In this document: in pieces, positions 54,978 through 63,270 of the stretch
Layout of the letters: each line of letters begins with the position of its first letter
Position numbering within the stretch: position 1 is the stretch's first letter
Source: Melioribacteraceae bacterium
GTDB lineage: Bacteria; Bacteroidota; Ignavibacteria; Ignavibacteriales; Melioribacteraceae
Length of the DNA stretch: 64,000 bases
Direction of reading: 5' to 3'
Assembly (NCBI GenBank): GCA_027030245.1
Contig: JALVFE010000032.1
Coordinates: 124,001 to 188,000 of the forward strand
Made by a program: the position numbers and the translations under genes
Notes under the pieces: model-generated
What the model saw: the letters and a program-made list of their open reading frames with translations, nothing else
Told to the model about the DNA's origin: nothing
Database searches by the model: none

Positions 54978-55085
54978 AATTAATGATTTGTAAATAAAAA
55001 AATCTGACGGGTAGAAATAAATATTTAGATGTCTAGACTCAAAATATTTTGTTCAGTTAAAATATAAATATTTCGAAATAATATT

Positions 55086-55553
55086 TTACAATGCTATACT
55101 TTTTGCCGGATTTGTTTTCTTTTTAACTAATTGTTTTTCCGGTCCCAGTAAATCTCTTAGCGTAAGGTTGTTTATAACATTATCGACTGCATTTTGAATT
55201 AACATCCATAATCCGCGTGTTGAGCAATCGATTGAATGCGCACAAAAAGAATTGTTGCCGGAATGGTGTTTACAAAATTCTTCGTCAAAAAGTTTTCCGC
55301 CCAATGTCCGCATTACATCTCCGATGTTAATTTCTTCGGGTGGGCGTGAAAGCGTGTAACCGCCTGTGTGCCCGCGTTCGCTTTCCAGAAAACCGCCCAA
55401 TCTTAAAACCCTGAGAAGTTTGGCAACGTTATGCTGGGAGATGCCTTCGGATTTACTTATTTCGGGAATGGTTTTGCCTTTACCCGAATAATAAGCTTTA
55501 CCCAAGGAAATTAAAAACCGTATTCCGTATTCTTCTTGTGCGCTAAATTTCAT
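55086..55553 (-). CDS. Rrf2/IscR-family regulator of the SUF operon
   Basis: A 155-residue Rrf2 protein. The winged helix is at 1-65 (EYGIRFLISLGKAYYSG, ISQHNVAKLLRVLRLGG, GHTGGYTLSRPPEE). Three cysteines at 94, 104 and 110 (FCKHHSGNNSFCAHSIDC) are spaced for an iron-sulfur cluster as in IscR. It is the last gene of the SUF operon, 2 bases after the bacilliredoxin gene. It probably senses cluster status and represses the operon through the palindrome at 61386-61409 (inference). Confidence 0.93.
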   Translation of the reverse strand: MKFSAQEEYGIRFLISLGKAYYSGKGKTIPEISKSEGISQHNVAKLLRVLRLGGFLESERGHTGGYTLSRPPEEINIGDVMRTLGGKLFDEEFCKHHSGNNSFCAHSIDCSTRGLWMLIQNAVDNVINNLTLRDLLGPEKQLVKKKTNPAKSIAL

Positions 55554-55555
55554 AA

Positions 55556-56095
55556 TCAGTTAGATTTATTAAGCGGAATTTTAGAACCGCATGTAATTGC
55601 GTGAACCAATTTATCGTATGCTTCTTTCGGAATCGAAGGACCTTCTTTCGTACAAAATTCTTCGAAAGCTTGAGTTAATATGTGAGCGATTTGCTCTGGC
55701 GATCTTCCTTCGATGTGATGACGCGGGAGAACAAATTTAAGTTCCCCGTTTTGAAACAAAGCCATGAACGGCGAAGAAGGCGGAATTTCACTCAAGTATT
55801 TATTTCGTAAATGTGCAACCGCAGCTTTGTCTTGTCCCGCAAAGGAAGTCACGAGTACATCGGGAATTTTAGAATGCTGTAACGCTAATGCAACTCCCGG
55901 GCGTGCGCTTCCCGCGGCACAACCGCAAACCGAATTTATAACGACGAATACGGTTTTTCCGTCGTTACGGTCAATTGCTTCGTCAACGGCTTCAGGTGTT
56001 AACGCTTCTTCGAAACCGACGTAGATTAATTCGTCTCTCATCGGTTGAACCGCCACCGGATCGTACATCGGTGCGTTTGAATTTATATTAAACAT
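55556..56095 (-). CDS. BrxA/BrxB-type bacilliredoxin (YphP family)
   Basis: A 179-residue DUF1094 protein with the CGC motif at Cys57-Cys59 (NSVCGCAAGSARPG). Family members are thiol disulfide oxidoreductases that remove bacillithiol or other low-molecular-weight thiols from proteins. A C-terminal YDKLVHAITCGSK segment adds another cysteine. Placement within the SUF operon suggests redox maintenance of cluster-assembly cysteines. It follows the DUF59 gene by 19 bases. Confidence 0.92.
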   Translation of the reverse strand: MFNINSNAPMYDPVAVQPMRDELIYVGFEEALTPEAVDEAIDRNDGKTVFVVINSVCGCAAGSARPGVALALQHSKIPDVLVTSFAGQDKAAVAHLRNKYLSEIPPSSPFMALFQNGELKFVLPRHHIEGRSPEQIAHILTQAFEEFCTKEGPSIPKEAYDKLVHAITCGSKIPLNKSN

Positions 56096-56114
56096 AATGT
56101 TTACCTTTTTTATT

Positions 56115-56441
56115 TTATAAATAGCCCAAAGTAAGTTTTGCTTCTTCGCTCATCATATCCAAGCTCCATGGCGGATCCCAGACCAGTTCCAAATCAACAC
56201 TTCTTACACCTTTTACACTTTCTATTTTTCTTCTTACTTCCCCGGGCAAACTTTCGGCAACGGGGCAAGCCGGAGAAGTTAACGTCATTTTTATTTTTAC
56301 GTTTCCGTAATCGTCCACGTCCAAATCGTAAATCATTCCCAGCTCGTAAATATTAACGGGAATTTCGGGATCGTAAATGGTTTTTAGTGTATTGATTACG
56401 TCTTGTTTTAATTGTTCCTTATCAAGCATTTTTCCAAACAT
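56115..56441 (-). CDS. sufT: DUF59 (SufT/MIP18-like) Fe-S assembly factor
   Basis: A 108-residue protein with the DUF59 core DPEIPVNIYELGMIYDLDVD and LTSPACPVAESLPGEVRRKI, including the conserved DPE and single cysteine, and the C-terminal VWDPPW. It aids maturation of iron-sulfur proteins. It lies between sufS and the bacilliredoxin gene, with 2 bases after sufS, so it is clearly co-transcribed. Confidence 0.92.
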   Translation of the reverse strand: MFGKMLDKEQLKQDVINTLKTIYDPEIPVNIYELGMIYDLDVDDYGNVKIKMTLTSPACPVAESLPGEVRRKIESVKGVRSVDLELVWDPPWSLDMMSEEAKLTLGYL

Positions 56442-56443
56442 AA

Positions 56444-57700
56444 TTATTTAAACATTTTAATTGTTTTAATTAAACTTTCTGCAAGCTTATCGATTTCTTC
56501 TTTTGTATTATACATTGCGAAAGATGCACGGGCGGTTGCCGTTAAACCGAATCTTTCGATTAACGGTTGTGTACAATGATGCCCTGTTCTTATCGCTATA
56601 CCGTCCGTATCTATAATTGTTCCGATATCGTACGGATGAAGCCCTTCAATCACAAACGAAATTACCGCACTTTTGTTTTCCGCCGTTCCGATGATTCTCA
56701 ATCCTTCTATTTCCGAGAGTAAACCGGTAGCGTAGGCGAGCAATTCCTGTTCGTAATTATGAATGTCTTCCATGTTAAACGAACGCAAATAATCTATTGC
56801 CGCACCGAGACCGATTCCACCGACGATGTTCGGGGTGCCGGCTTCGAACTTATGCGGAATATCGTTGTAAACTGTTTTTTCGAACGTGACCTCGCGAATC
56901 ATTTCGCCCCCGCCTTGATACGGCGGCATGGAATCGAGCAGCTCGGCTTTTCCGTATAAAACTCCGATACCAGTGGGACCGAACATTTTATGTCCCGAAA
57001 ACGCATAGAAATCGCAACCCAAATCCTGAACATCGATTTTCAAATGTGCGGTAGATTGTGCGCCGTCAACCAAAACCGGAATGTTATAACTATGTGCAAT
57101 ATCAACTATTTGTTTTACCGGGTTTATGGTTCCCAAAGTATTTGAAACGTGAACGACGGAAACCAACTTTGTTTTTTTCGTAATCAGTTTTTCCAGTTCG
57201 TCTAATAAAAGTTCGCCCTTGTCGTTTATGGGAATCACTTTTATTTTAATTCCTTTTTCTTCTCTAATCAATTGCCATGGAATTATATTGGAATGATGTT
57301 CCATGTGCGAAATTATTACCTCGTCGCCTTCGTTAAAATGATTTTTTCTGCTTAAAGATTCGGCGACCAGGTTTATGCCTTCGGTGGTTCCGCGCACAAA
57401 GATAATTTCCGATGCGCTCAACGCATTTATGAATTCCTTTGCCTTTAATCTTGCTTTCTCGTATTCTTCTGTTGCAACTTCGCTTAAAAAATGGAGACCG
57501 CGGTGGATATTGGCATTGTTGAATTTATAATAATGCGAAATCGTTTCGATAACGGATCCGGGTTTTTGAGTGGTTGCCGCATTGTCCAAGTAAACAAGCG
57601 GTTTTCCGTTAACTTCCCTTTTCAATATCGGAAAGTCTGCTCTTATCTTCTCAACGTCGAATGTTCTGGTTTTGCCGTATGTAGATTCAGTGATTTCCAA
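56444..57700 (-). CDS. sufS: Cysteine desulfurase SufS
   Basis: A 418-residue group II cysteine desulfurase (PLP-dependent). PLP lysine is Lys238 in SGHKMFGPTG, the active-site cysteine is Cys376 in TGHHCTQPL, and His135/His136 lie in SHMEHHSNIIPW. It mobilises sulfur from cysteine for the SufBCD scaffold; no SufE or SufU partner gene is in the window. It lies 10 bases after sufD on the minus strand. Confidence 0.96.
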   Translation of the reverse strand: MEITESTYGKTRTFDVEKIRADFPILKREVNGKPLVYLDNAATTQKPGSVIETISHYYKFNNANIHRGLHFLSEVATEEYEKARLKAKEFINALSASEIIFVRGTTEGINLVAESLSRKNHFNEGDEVIISHMEHHSNIIPWQLIREEKGIKIKVIPINDKGELLLDELEKLITKKTKLVSVVHVSNTLGTINPVKQIVDIAHSYNIPVLVDGAQSTAHLKIDVQDLGCDFYAFSGHKMFGPTGIGVLYGKAELLDSMPPYQGGGEMIREVTFEKTVYNDIPHKFEAGTPNIVGGIGLGAAIDYLRSFNMEDIHNYEQELLAYATGLLSEIEGLRIIGTAENKSAVISFVIEGLHPYDIGTIIDTDGIAIRTGHHCTQPLIERFGLTATARASFAMYNTKEEIDKLAESLIKTIKMFK

Positions 57701-57710
57701 TGTTTATCCG

Positions 57711-59045
57711 TTAAAAGTCTTTTGAATGTAAATGTTGTAATATTTGATGATTCAGTTGTTCTTTAAGCTCTTTAATTTTTATCGGTTCGATCACGTCGTT
57801 GGCAAAAGCCCGTATTAACATGGACTTTGCAAGATCCGATGGAATACCGCGCGAAAGTATGTAGAAATATGCGGTCATATCCAACTGTCCGACTGTAGCT
57901 CCGTGCGAACATTTAACATCGTCGGCGTAAATTTCCAATTGCGGTTTTGCGTCAACCACAGCGGTATCGGAAAGTAAAACGGATTTATTCGATTGAAACG
58001 CGTTTGTTTTCTGAGCGTCTTTTCGAACAAGTATCTTTCCCGAGAAAATTCCGCGTGCTTTTTCATCCAGAATTCCTTTGTATAATTCGTTGCTTTCGCA
58101 ATTGGGTTTTGCGTGATCTATAAAAGTATGATTATCCACATGTTGCGTATCCGTAGCCAAGTACAATCCGTAAAGATGATTTTCGATATATTCATCGTCA
58201 AGAAGAACATTGATATCGTTACGTACCAACGCTCCGCCGAAAGACAATGAAAAATTGCTTACCACGCTTTTGCTTTTCTGTGTAATTTCAATTTTATCTA
58301 TATGAAATGCTTTTTCGCTTTCGTTCTGTATTTTGTAAAAATCGATAATCGCGTTTTCGTCTGCGTAAACATCAGTTACGGCATTGGTAAAATATTTTGA
58401 GTCGTTTAACGGCTGATACGAAATTATAATTTTCGCTTGGGAATTTTTACCGGCAAGAATTAAATTGCGCGGCGAAGAAAGAACTTGACCGGTATCGCTT
58501 CCGGTGAGATATAAAACTTGAACCGGTTTTTCCAAGACGGTATTATCCGGCAGAATAATTACGGTTCCGTCGTATGCAAAAGCTTTATTAAGCATATTAA
58601 ATGCGTTATCGGATTCTTCGATTTTAGCAAAATATTCTTTTACCTTATCAAGCTCTTCGTTGTTAAATTGGTTTATGTTTTTAACCGTAACATTTGCGGG
58701 AAGTCCGGATAAATCCGAAAGTTCCGTGTTAAAAATTCCGTTTACAAAAACCATTTTGTAAAAATCGAATCCACCGTAAAGATGTTTTTCAACGTCGCCG
58801 GTTGTTACTTTTACCGGTGCGGAGTTTACAGCCGGAATAAATTCTGTTTCCAAAATCGGTTTGATGTTGGTGTATCTCCACTCTTCGTCTTTAAGCGTAG
58901 GGAATTCTGTTGTTTTAAATTTTTCCAAAGCCGATTTTCTCAACGAATGCAAATAACTTTTGGATTCCCCGTTCAATTTGCTTTCGAAGAGTTCGAAATC
59001 CTTTACGAATTTTTCTTTTATATCTATGTTTTTCGGGTTGTTCAT
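57711..59045 (-). CDS. sufD: Fe-S assembly scaffold subunit SufD
   Basis: A 444-residue SufD/FPN homologue with the core beta-helix and the signature KCSHGATVG variant (VKCSHGATVGQLD), then FYILSRGIPSDLAKSMLIRAFANDVIE. It partners SufB and SufC in the cluster scaffold. The sufD gene is 33 bases after sufC on the minus strand. Confidence 0.95.
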   Translation of the reverse strand: MNNPKNIDIKEKFVKDFELFESKLNGESKSYLHSLRKSALEKFKTTEFPTLKDEEWRYTNIKPILETEFIPAVNSAPVKVTTGDVEKHLYGGFDFYKMVFVNGIFNTELSDLSGLPANVTVKNINQFNNEELDKVKEYFAKIEESDNAFNMLNKAFAYDGTVIILPDNTVLEKPVQVLYLTGSDTGQVLSSPRNLILAGKNSQAKIIISYQPLNDSKYFTNAVTDVYADENAIIDFYKIQNESEKAFHIDKIEITQKSKSVVSNFSLSFGGALVRNDINVLLDDEYIENHLYGLYLATDTQHVDNHTFIDHAKPNCESNELYKGILDEKARGIFSGKILVRKDAQKTNAFQSNKSVLLSDTAVVDAKPQLEIYADDVKCSHGATVGQLDMTAYFYILSRGIPSDLAKSMLIRAFANDVIEPIKIKELKEQLNHQILQHLHSKDF

Positions 59046-59078
59046 TTTCTTAAAATCTCTCCTTTGTTAAACGTGCGT

Positions 59079-59843
59079 TTATACTTGTTCCGGTTCTGCC
59101 GCTTCTTTGATTAATTGATCGTATCCTTCTTTTTCCAATTGCAGAGCCAAATTCTTATCACCCGATTTAATGATTCTTCCGTTGTACAAAACATGAACAA
59201 AATCGGGCACGATGTAATCCAGAAGTCTCTGATAATGAGTTACAACAATCACGGCATTATTATCGTTGTGGAATACGTTTATACCTTTCGCAACAATCTT
59301 AAGTGCGTCTATATCAAGACCCGAATCGGTTTCGTCCAAAATCGCAAGTTTCGGATCGAGCATTAACAATTGGAAAATTTCGTTTTTCTTTTTTTCGCCG
59401 CCGGAAAAACCAACGTTAACCGAGCGTGAGATAAGCGAACTATCGATGTTTAATACTTTCGCTTTTTCCCGCATCAAATCGAGAAATTCTTTTGCTCCGA
59501 GTTCGGGAAGTCCGCGGTATTTTCTAATTTCGTTAATAGCGGTTTGAAGGAAAACGGTATTCGTAATTCCCGGAATCTCAACCGGATATTGAAAAGCAAG
59601 AAACAAACCTTCGCGGGCTCTGTCTTCGGGTGGCATATCAATTAAATCTTTTCCTTCGAAAATAACTTCGCCTTCCGTTACCTCGTAACCTTCGTGTCCC
59701 GCCAATACGTTTGCCAGCGTGCTTTTCCCGGAACCATTAGGTCCCATTATGGCGTGAATTTCTCCGGCGTTAACTTGTAAATTTATTCCTTTTAATATTT
59801 CTTTTCCTTCGACATTTGCGTGCAGATTTTTAATCGTAATCAT
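59079..59843 (-). CDS. sufC: Fe-S assembly ATPase SufC
   Basis: A 254-residue ABC-type ATPase: Walker A GPNGSGKST (34-42), Q-loop in FLAFQYPVEIPG, signature SGGEKKKNE, Walker B LAILDETDSGLD and H-loop VVTHYQR. It powers the SufBCD complex in the cytoplasm; it is not a membrane transporter. Intact, in the usual gene order sufB-C-D-S. Confidence 0.97.
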   Translation of the reverse strand: MITIKNLHANVEGKEILKGINLQVNAGEIHAIMGPNGSGKSTLANVLAGHEGYEVTEGEVIFEGKDLIDMPPEDRAREGLFLAFQYPVEIPGITNTVFLQTAINEIRKYRGLPELGAKEFLDLMREKAKVLNIDSSLISRSVNVGFSGGEKKKNEIFQLLMLDPKLAILDETDSGLDIDALKIVAKGINVFHNDNNAVIVVTHYQRLLDYIVPDFVHVLYNGRIIKSGDKNLALQLEKEGYDQLIKEAAEPEQV

Positions 59844-59875
59844 TTTTTATTTTTCCTCTTTTTTATTTTCAATTT

Positions 59876-61333
59876 TTAACCGACGCTGCCTTCAAGACTT
59901 ATCGCAAGAAGCTTTTGCGCTTCAACGGCAAATTCCATCGGTAATTCTTTAAATACTTCTTTACAGAAACCGTTAACAATCATGTTTACCGCGTCTTCGG
60001 TGGAAATGCCTCTTTGGTTCAGGTAAAAAATTTGTTCTTCATTTACTTTGGATGTAGTTGCTTCGTGTTCCACCACTGCGGTTTTATTTCCCACTTCGAT
60101 GTAGGGGAAAGTGTGAGCGCCGCAAGTATCGCTTAAAAGCATTGAATCGCATTGCGAAAAATTACGCGCGTTTTCCGCATTTTTATGAATTTTAACCAAA
60201 CCGCGATAAGAGTTATCGCTTCTTCCTGCCGAAATTCCTTTTGATACTATTGTGCTTCGCGTATTTTTACCGATGTGAACCATTTTCGTACCGGTATCGG
60301 CTTGCTGGAAATTATTGGTAACCGCAACGGAGTAAAATTCACCGATCGAATTATCTCCTTGCAAAATACAGCTAGGGTATTTCCAAGTAACCGCGGAACC
60401 GGTTTCCACTTGCGTCCACGAAATTTTTGCGTTTGTTTTGCAAAGTCCGCGTTTAGTTACAAAATTATAAATTCCGCCTTTGCCTTCTTTATCGCCCGGA
60501 TACCAATTTTGCACGGTGGAATATTTTATTTCGGCATTGTCCAAAGCAATCAGCTCAACCACTGCGGCATGCAACTGATTTTCGTCGCGCATTGGAGCCG
60601 TACATCCTTCCAAGTAACTTACATAAGAACCTTCGTCGGCAATAATCAATGTTCTTTCGAATTGCCCCGTGTTCATTGCGTTAATTCTGAAGTAAGTCGA
60701 AAGTTCCATCGGACAGCGGACGCCTTTGGGGATGTAAACAAAAGAGCCGTCGCTGAATACCGCGGAGTTCAAAGCCGCATAAAAATTATCGGTGTAAGGA
60801 ACAACCGAACCGAGATACTTTTTCACCAGCTCCGGATGATTTTGAATCGCTTCGGAAATCGGACAAAAAATAATTCCTTTTTCGGCTAGTGTTTCTTGAA
60901 ACGTTGTTGCAACCGATACCGAATCGAATACCGCATCTACCGCTACTCCGGCAAGAAGTTTTTGTTCTTCCAGCGGAATGCCGAGTTTTTCAAATGTTTC
61001 CAAAAGCTGGGGATCTACTTCATCCAAACTTTCGTATTGCGGTTTCTTTTTAGGCGCCGAATAGTAAATTATATCTTGAAAATCGACCTTGTCGTATTTA
61101 ACTTTCGGCCAGTCCGGTTCTTCCATGGTTAACCAATGCCGGTAAGCTTTAAGCCGCCATTCGGTCATCCATTCCGGTTCTTTTTTTACTTCGGATAATT
61201 TTCTGATTATATCTTCGTTTAAACCTTTGGGAAATTTTACTTCTTCAATATCAGTAACAAATCCCCATTTATATTCCGAGTTTGTTAAGTCCTCAACAAC
61301 TTTCATATCGTCGCTTTTGTGTTCTTCTGCCAT
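59876..61333 (-). CDS. sufB: Fe-S assembly scaffold subunit SufB
   Basis: A 485-residue SufB. The start at 61333 has AAAGGA 7 bases upstream; a longer reading with a hydrophobic leader (to 61444) would run through the operator region and is unlikely. Conserved stretches [39 protein letters not shown] and [18 protein letters not shown] are present. It is the scaffold on which the cluster is built, with SufC and SufD. First gene of the SUF operon, transcribed from the region around 61.39 kb. Confidence 0.96.
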   Translation of the reverse strand: MAEEHKSDDMKVVEDLTNSEYKWGFVTDIEEVKFPKGLNEDIIRKLSEVKKEPEWMTEWRLKAYRHWLTMEEPDWPKVKYDKVDFQDIIYYSAPKKKPQYESLDEVDPQLLETFEKLGIPLEEQKLLAGVAVDAVFDSVSVATTFQETLAEKGIIFCPISEAIQNHPELVKKYLGSVVPYTDNFYAALNSAVFSDGSFVYIPKGVRCPMELSTYFRINAMNTGQFERTLIIADEGSYVSYLEGCTAPMRDENQLHAAVVELIALDNAEIKYSTVQNWYPGDKEGKGGIYNFVTKRGLCKTNAKISWTQVETGSAVTWKYPSCILQGDNSIGEFYSVAVTNNFQQADTGTKMVHIGKNTRSTIVSKGISAGRSDNSYRGLVKIHKNAENARNFSQCDSMLLSDTCGAHTFPYIEVGNKTAVVEHEATTSKVNEEQIFYLNQRGISTEDAVNMIVNGFCKEVFKELPMEFAVEAQKLLAISLEGSVG

Positions 61334-61385
61334 CGGAAATCCTTTGATTATTGTTATTTTTTTATTTGTTACAAGAAACTTAGTC

Positions 61386-61409
61386 AATCTTGACAAAAAT
61401 GTCAAGATT
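61386..61409. promoter_or_regulatory. Perfect palindrome at the SUF promoter
   Basis: AATCTTGACA-AAAA-TGTCAAGATT, 10-base arms, 53 bases before sufB. It contains TTGACA on the minus strand, which with TAAGTT 17 bases on could be the promoter, so binding would block RNA polymerase. Likely site for the operon's Rrf2 regulator (inference). Confidence 0.7.
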
Positions 61410-61694
61410 AAAACCGCAATTGAATAATTCCGCAAAAATTTCATAAAACATTTAATATTTCGCCGGCAAATAGCTATTTTTAATCAACCGTTTCAATATT
61501 TGGAATGGCTGGACGAAATCAATTTATTATCGGCGGTAGCGTTTCCGGTTTGGAAAGTTATAAATAGCGGATTTGCTGTAAATAGCAACGCATTAAATTT
61601 TGAAGTAGATTCTGCTTCCTAAATTTTGAGCGCCAGTATCGGCAATTGAAAATTTAGACAAATTCATACATACAACAAGGAGTTAATCCGGTTA
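61410..61694. other. Intergenic region with an open frame lacking a start codon
   Basis: On the plus strand 61428-61619 is open for 64 codons without ATG; the product would be of mixed composition and I do not recognise it. It may be chance or a decayed gene. No RNA gene is seen. The next gene's AAGGAG site lies unusually far (12 bases) from its ATG. Confidence 0.35.
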
Positions 61695-62201
61695 ATGAAA
61701 ACTTTGATTAAGATAGCATGTATTTCTCTGATTTTATTTGCTTGTAACGGAAAACCCGTTCAATATCCTGATACAAACGTTACGGAAATAATTAACGGTA
61801 TTAATTGGGACGGAAATTTCGATGATGTGGAGAAAACGTTGAACGAGAAATTCAATCTTGAATTTGGCACCTCCAAATTTAACGAGACCGGCGGCGCCGT
61901 TGCTTACGAATTTGAAGGTGGAAAATTGTTCGGCAAAAACACGGAAAGTTGGGTTGCTGGTTTTTTGCACGATAAGTTAAACGCAGTAATTATTAAATTT
62001 GCCGGCGGTGAAAACGCGGGCGGACTTTATAACGAAATTTGCGGTAAACTTGATTCTTCTTTGGGTAAAAGCAAAATGGAATTGGAAAAGAGTAAGTTTT
62101 GGACATATACTACGAAAAACGGGCAGAACATTTTCAGCGTAATTTGTAATATTGCTCCGAACACAAACGATGTTTTGGTGGTGATTAAAAGAAACCTTTA
62201 G
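61695..62201 (+). CDS. Small lipoprotein of unknown function
   Basis: A 168-residue protein with lipobox LFAC (Cys17). The mature part is alternating strands and helices, with INWDGNFDDVEKTLNEKF near the N terminus and a C-terminal FSVICNIAPNTNDVLVVIKR. No recognised family or catalytic motif. Monocistronic, between the SUF operon and a TlpA-like gene on the other strand. Confidence 0.7.
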   Translation: MKTLIKIACISLILFACNGKPVQYPDTNVTEIINGINWDGNFDDVEKTLNEKFNLEFGTSKFNETGGAVAYEFEGGKLFGKNTESWVAGFLHDKLNAVIIKFAGGENAGGLYNEICGKLDSSLGKSKMELEKSKFWTYTTKNGQNIFSVICNIAPNTNDVLVVIKRNL

Positions 62202-62357
62202 ATAACGAATTTTGCGTTAAGTATTTTGCGGATATTTGAGCGGTTTTACTTCTTATTTCTTACTTATAAACTACTATATAAAGTCTTTTGAAAGATTGTT
62301 AATTACAATCTGATTTTCTGTACTTATTGCAAATTGATTTATTGGTTTACGATTTAA

Positions 62358-63203
62358 TTAAAGTTTACTGCTAATTATTTTGTCTAAAATTTTCCAAGTA
62401 TCGGTGAGTGCACCGAGTTTATTATAAATTATTTTATGATTTTTGTCTATTATAATATTTACGGGAAAAGCTCCGCCTAGCAATTTCTTGGCTTCCATGT
62501 TACTATATAAATGTTTATAATTAAACGGATATTTTTTTAGAAATTCATCTAAATTTTCTTTATCCCAAATAATTGATAAAAATTTAACCGGTTTGTTTTT
62601 GTACTTTTCTACTAATTTATTTAATCCCGGGATTTCTTTTATACAAGGCAAACAACTTGTTGCCCACCAATTTAGTACAATTATATTTCCTTTTAATGTA
62701 TCTAAATCTAATATGCCATCAGGAGATTCTAATGATAAGGAAGGAAACGTTTTTCCTACTTTTAATTTGTATTCATTCATAACTTTCGGTTCTGATAAAA
62801 AACCGCTTAACGTGTCGCCCCAAATATATTCGACTCTTTTTGCAATAGGGAAAATTTTTATATTCAACGGAGTTAATTCGTCTTTGGAGGTTGTTATTAA
62901 TTTTAGTGTTGAAATATATTCATCATCTTTATTTTGCTGAAGCATCACGGGACTAACATTAAACCCGTTTTTTTGATCTACCGAAACAAAAAACATAGAT
63001 GTATTCCATGAACTTGTATCTTTGCAAATTAAAAAGAAATTTTTATAAAAATTATCAATATCGATTTCTGCGTACGCTGCCTTCTCCCATTTAAATTTAA
63101 TTTGATTTGGCATGCCTTTTTTGAAAGAAACACTTTTGTATTGAGTTTGACAGAATAAAGAACTTTGGATTGAGATAATTATTATTAAAAGTAATTTATT
63201 CAT
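62358..63203 (-). CDS. Exported TlpA-like thioredoxin-fold protein
   Basis: A 281-residue protein with a signal peptide (LLLIIIISIQSSLFC). An N-terminal beta domain of about 130 residues is followed by a TlpA/ResA-type thioredoxin domain (145-281) with active site WATSCLPCIKE (Cys184, Cys187) and the cis-Pro region GGAFPVNIIID. The N-terminal domain plus TlpA layout is common in Bacteroidetes. It is a periplasmic thiol reductase, possibly serving cytochrome c maturation given several c-type cytochromes in the window (inference). Confidence 0.9.
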   Translation of the reverse strand: MNKLLLIIIISIQSSLFCQTQYKSVSFKKGMPNQIKFKWEKAAYAEIDIDNFYKNFFLICKDTSSWNTSMFFVSVDQKNGFNVSPVMLQQNKDDEYISTLKLITTSKDELTPLNIKIFPIAKRVEYIWGDTLSGFLSEPKVMNEYKLKVGKTFPSLSLESPDGILDLDTLKGNIIVLNWWATSCLPCIKEIPGLNKLVEKYKNKPVKFLSIIWDKENLDEFLKKYPFNYKHLYSNMEAKKLLGGAFPVNIIIDKNHKIIYNKLGALTDTWKILDKIISSKL

Positions 63204-63270
63204 CGTTAGCTCCTTTGACGTTTACCGTGAAGATATACGGTAAAAGATGGTTCAACTCCGGAAACAACTA

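Noticed and set aside
61334-61444. Longer SufB with a hydrophobic leader
   Set aside because: It would translate the promoter palindrome; the cytoplasmic scaffold has no signal peptide and a good ribosome site precedes 61333.
61428-61619. 64-codon open frame between sufB and a lipoprotein gene
   Set aside because: No start codon and no recognised product; kept only as a note.
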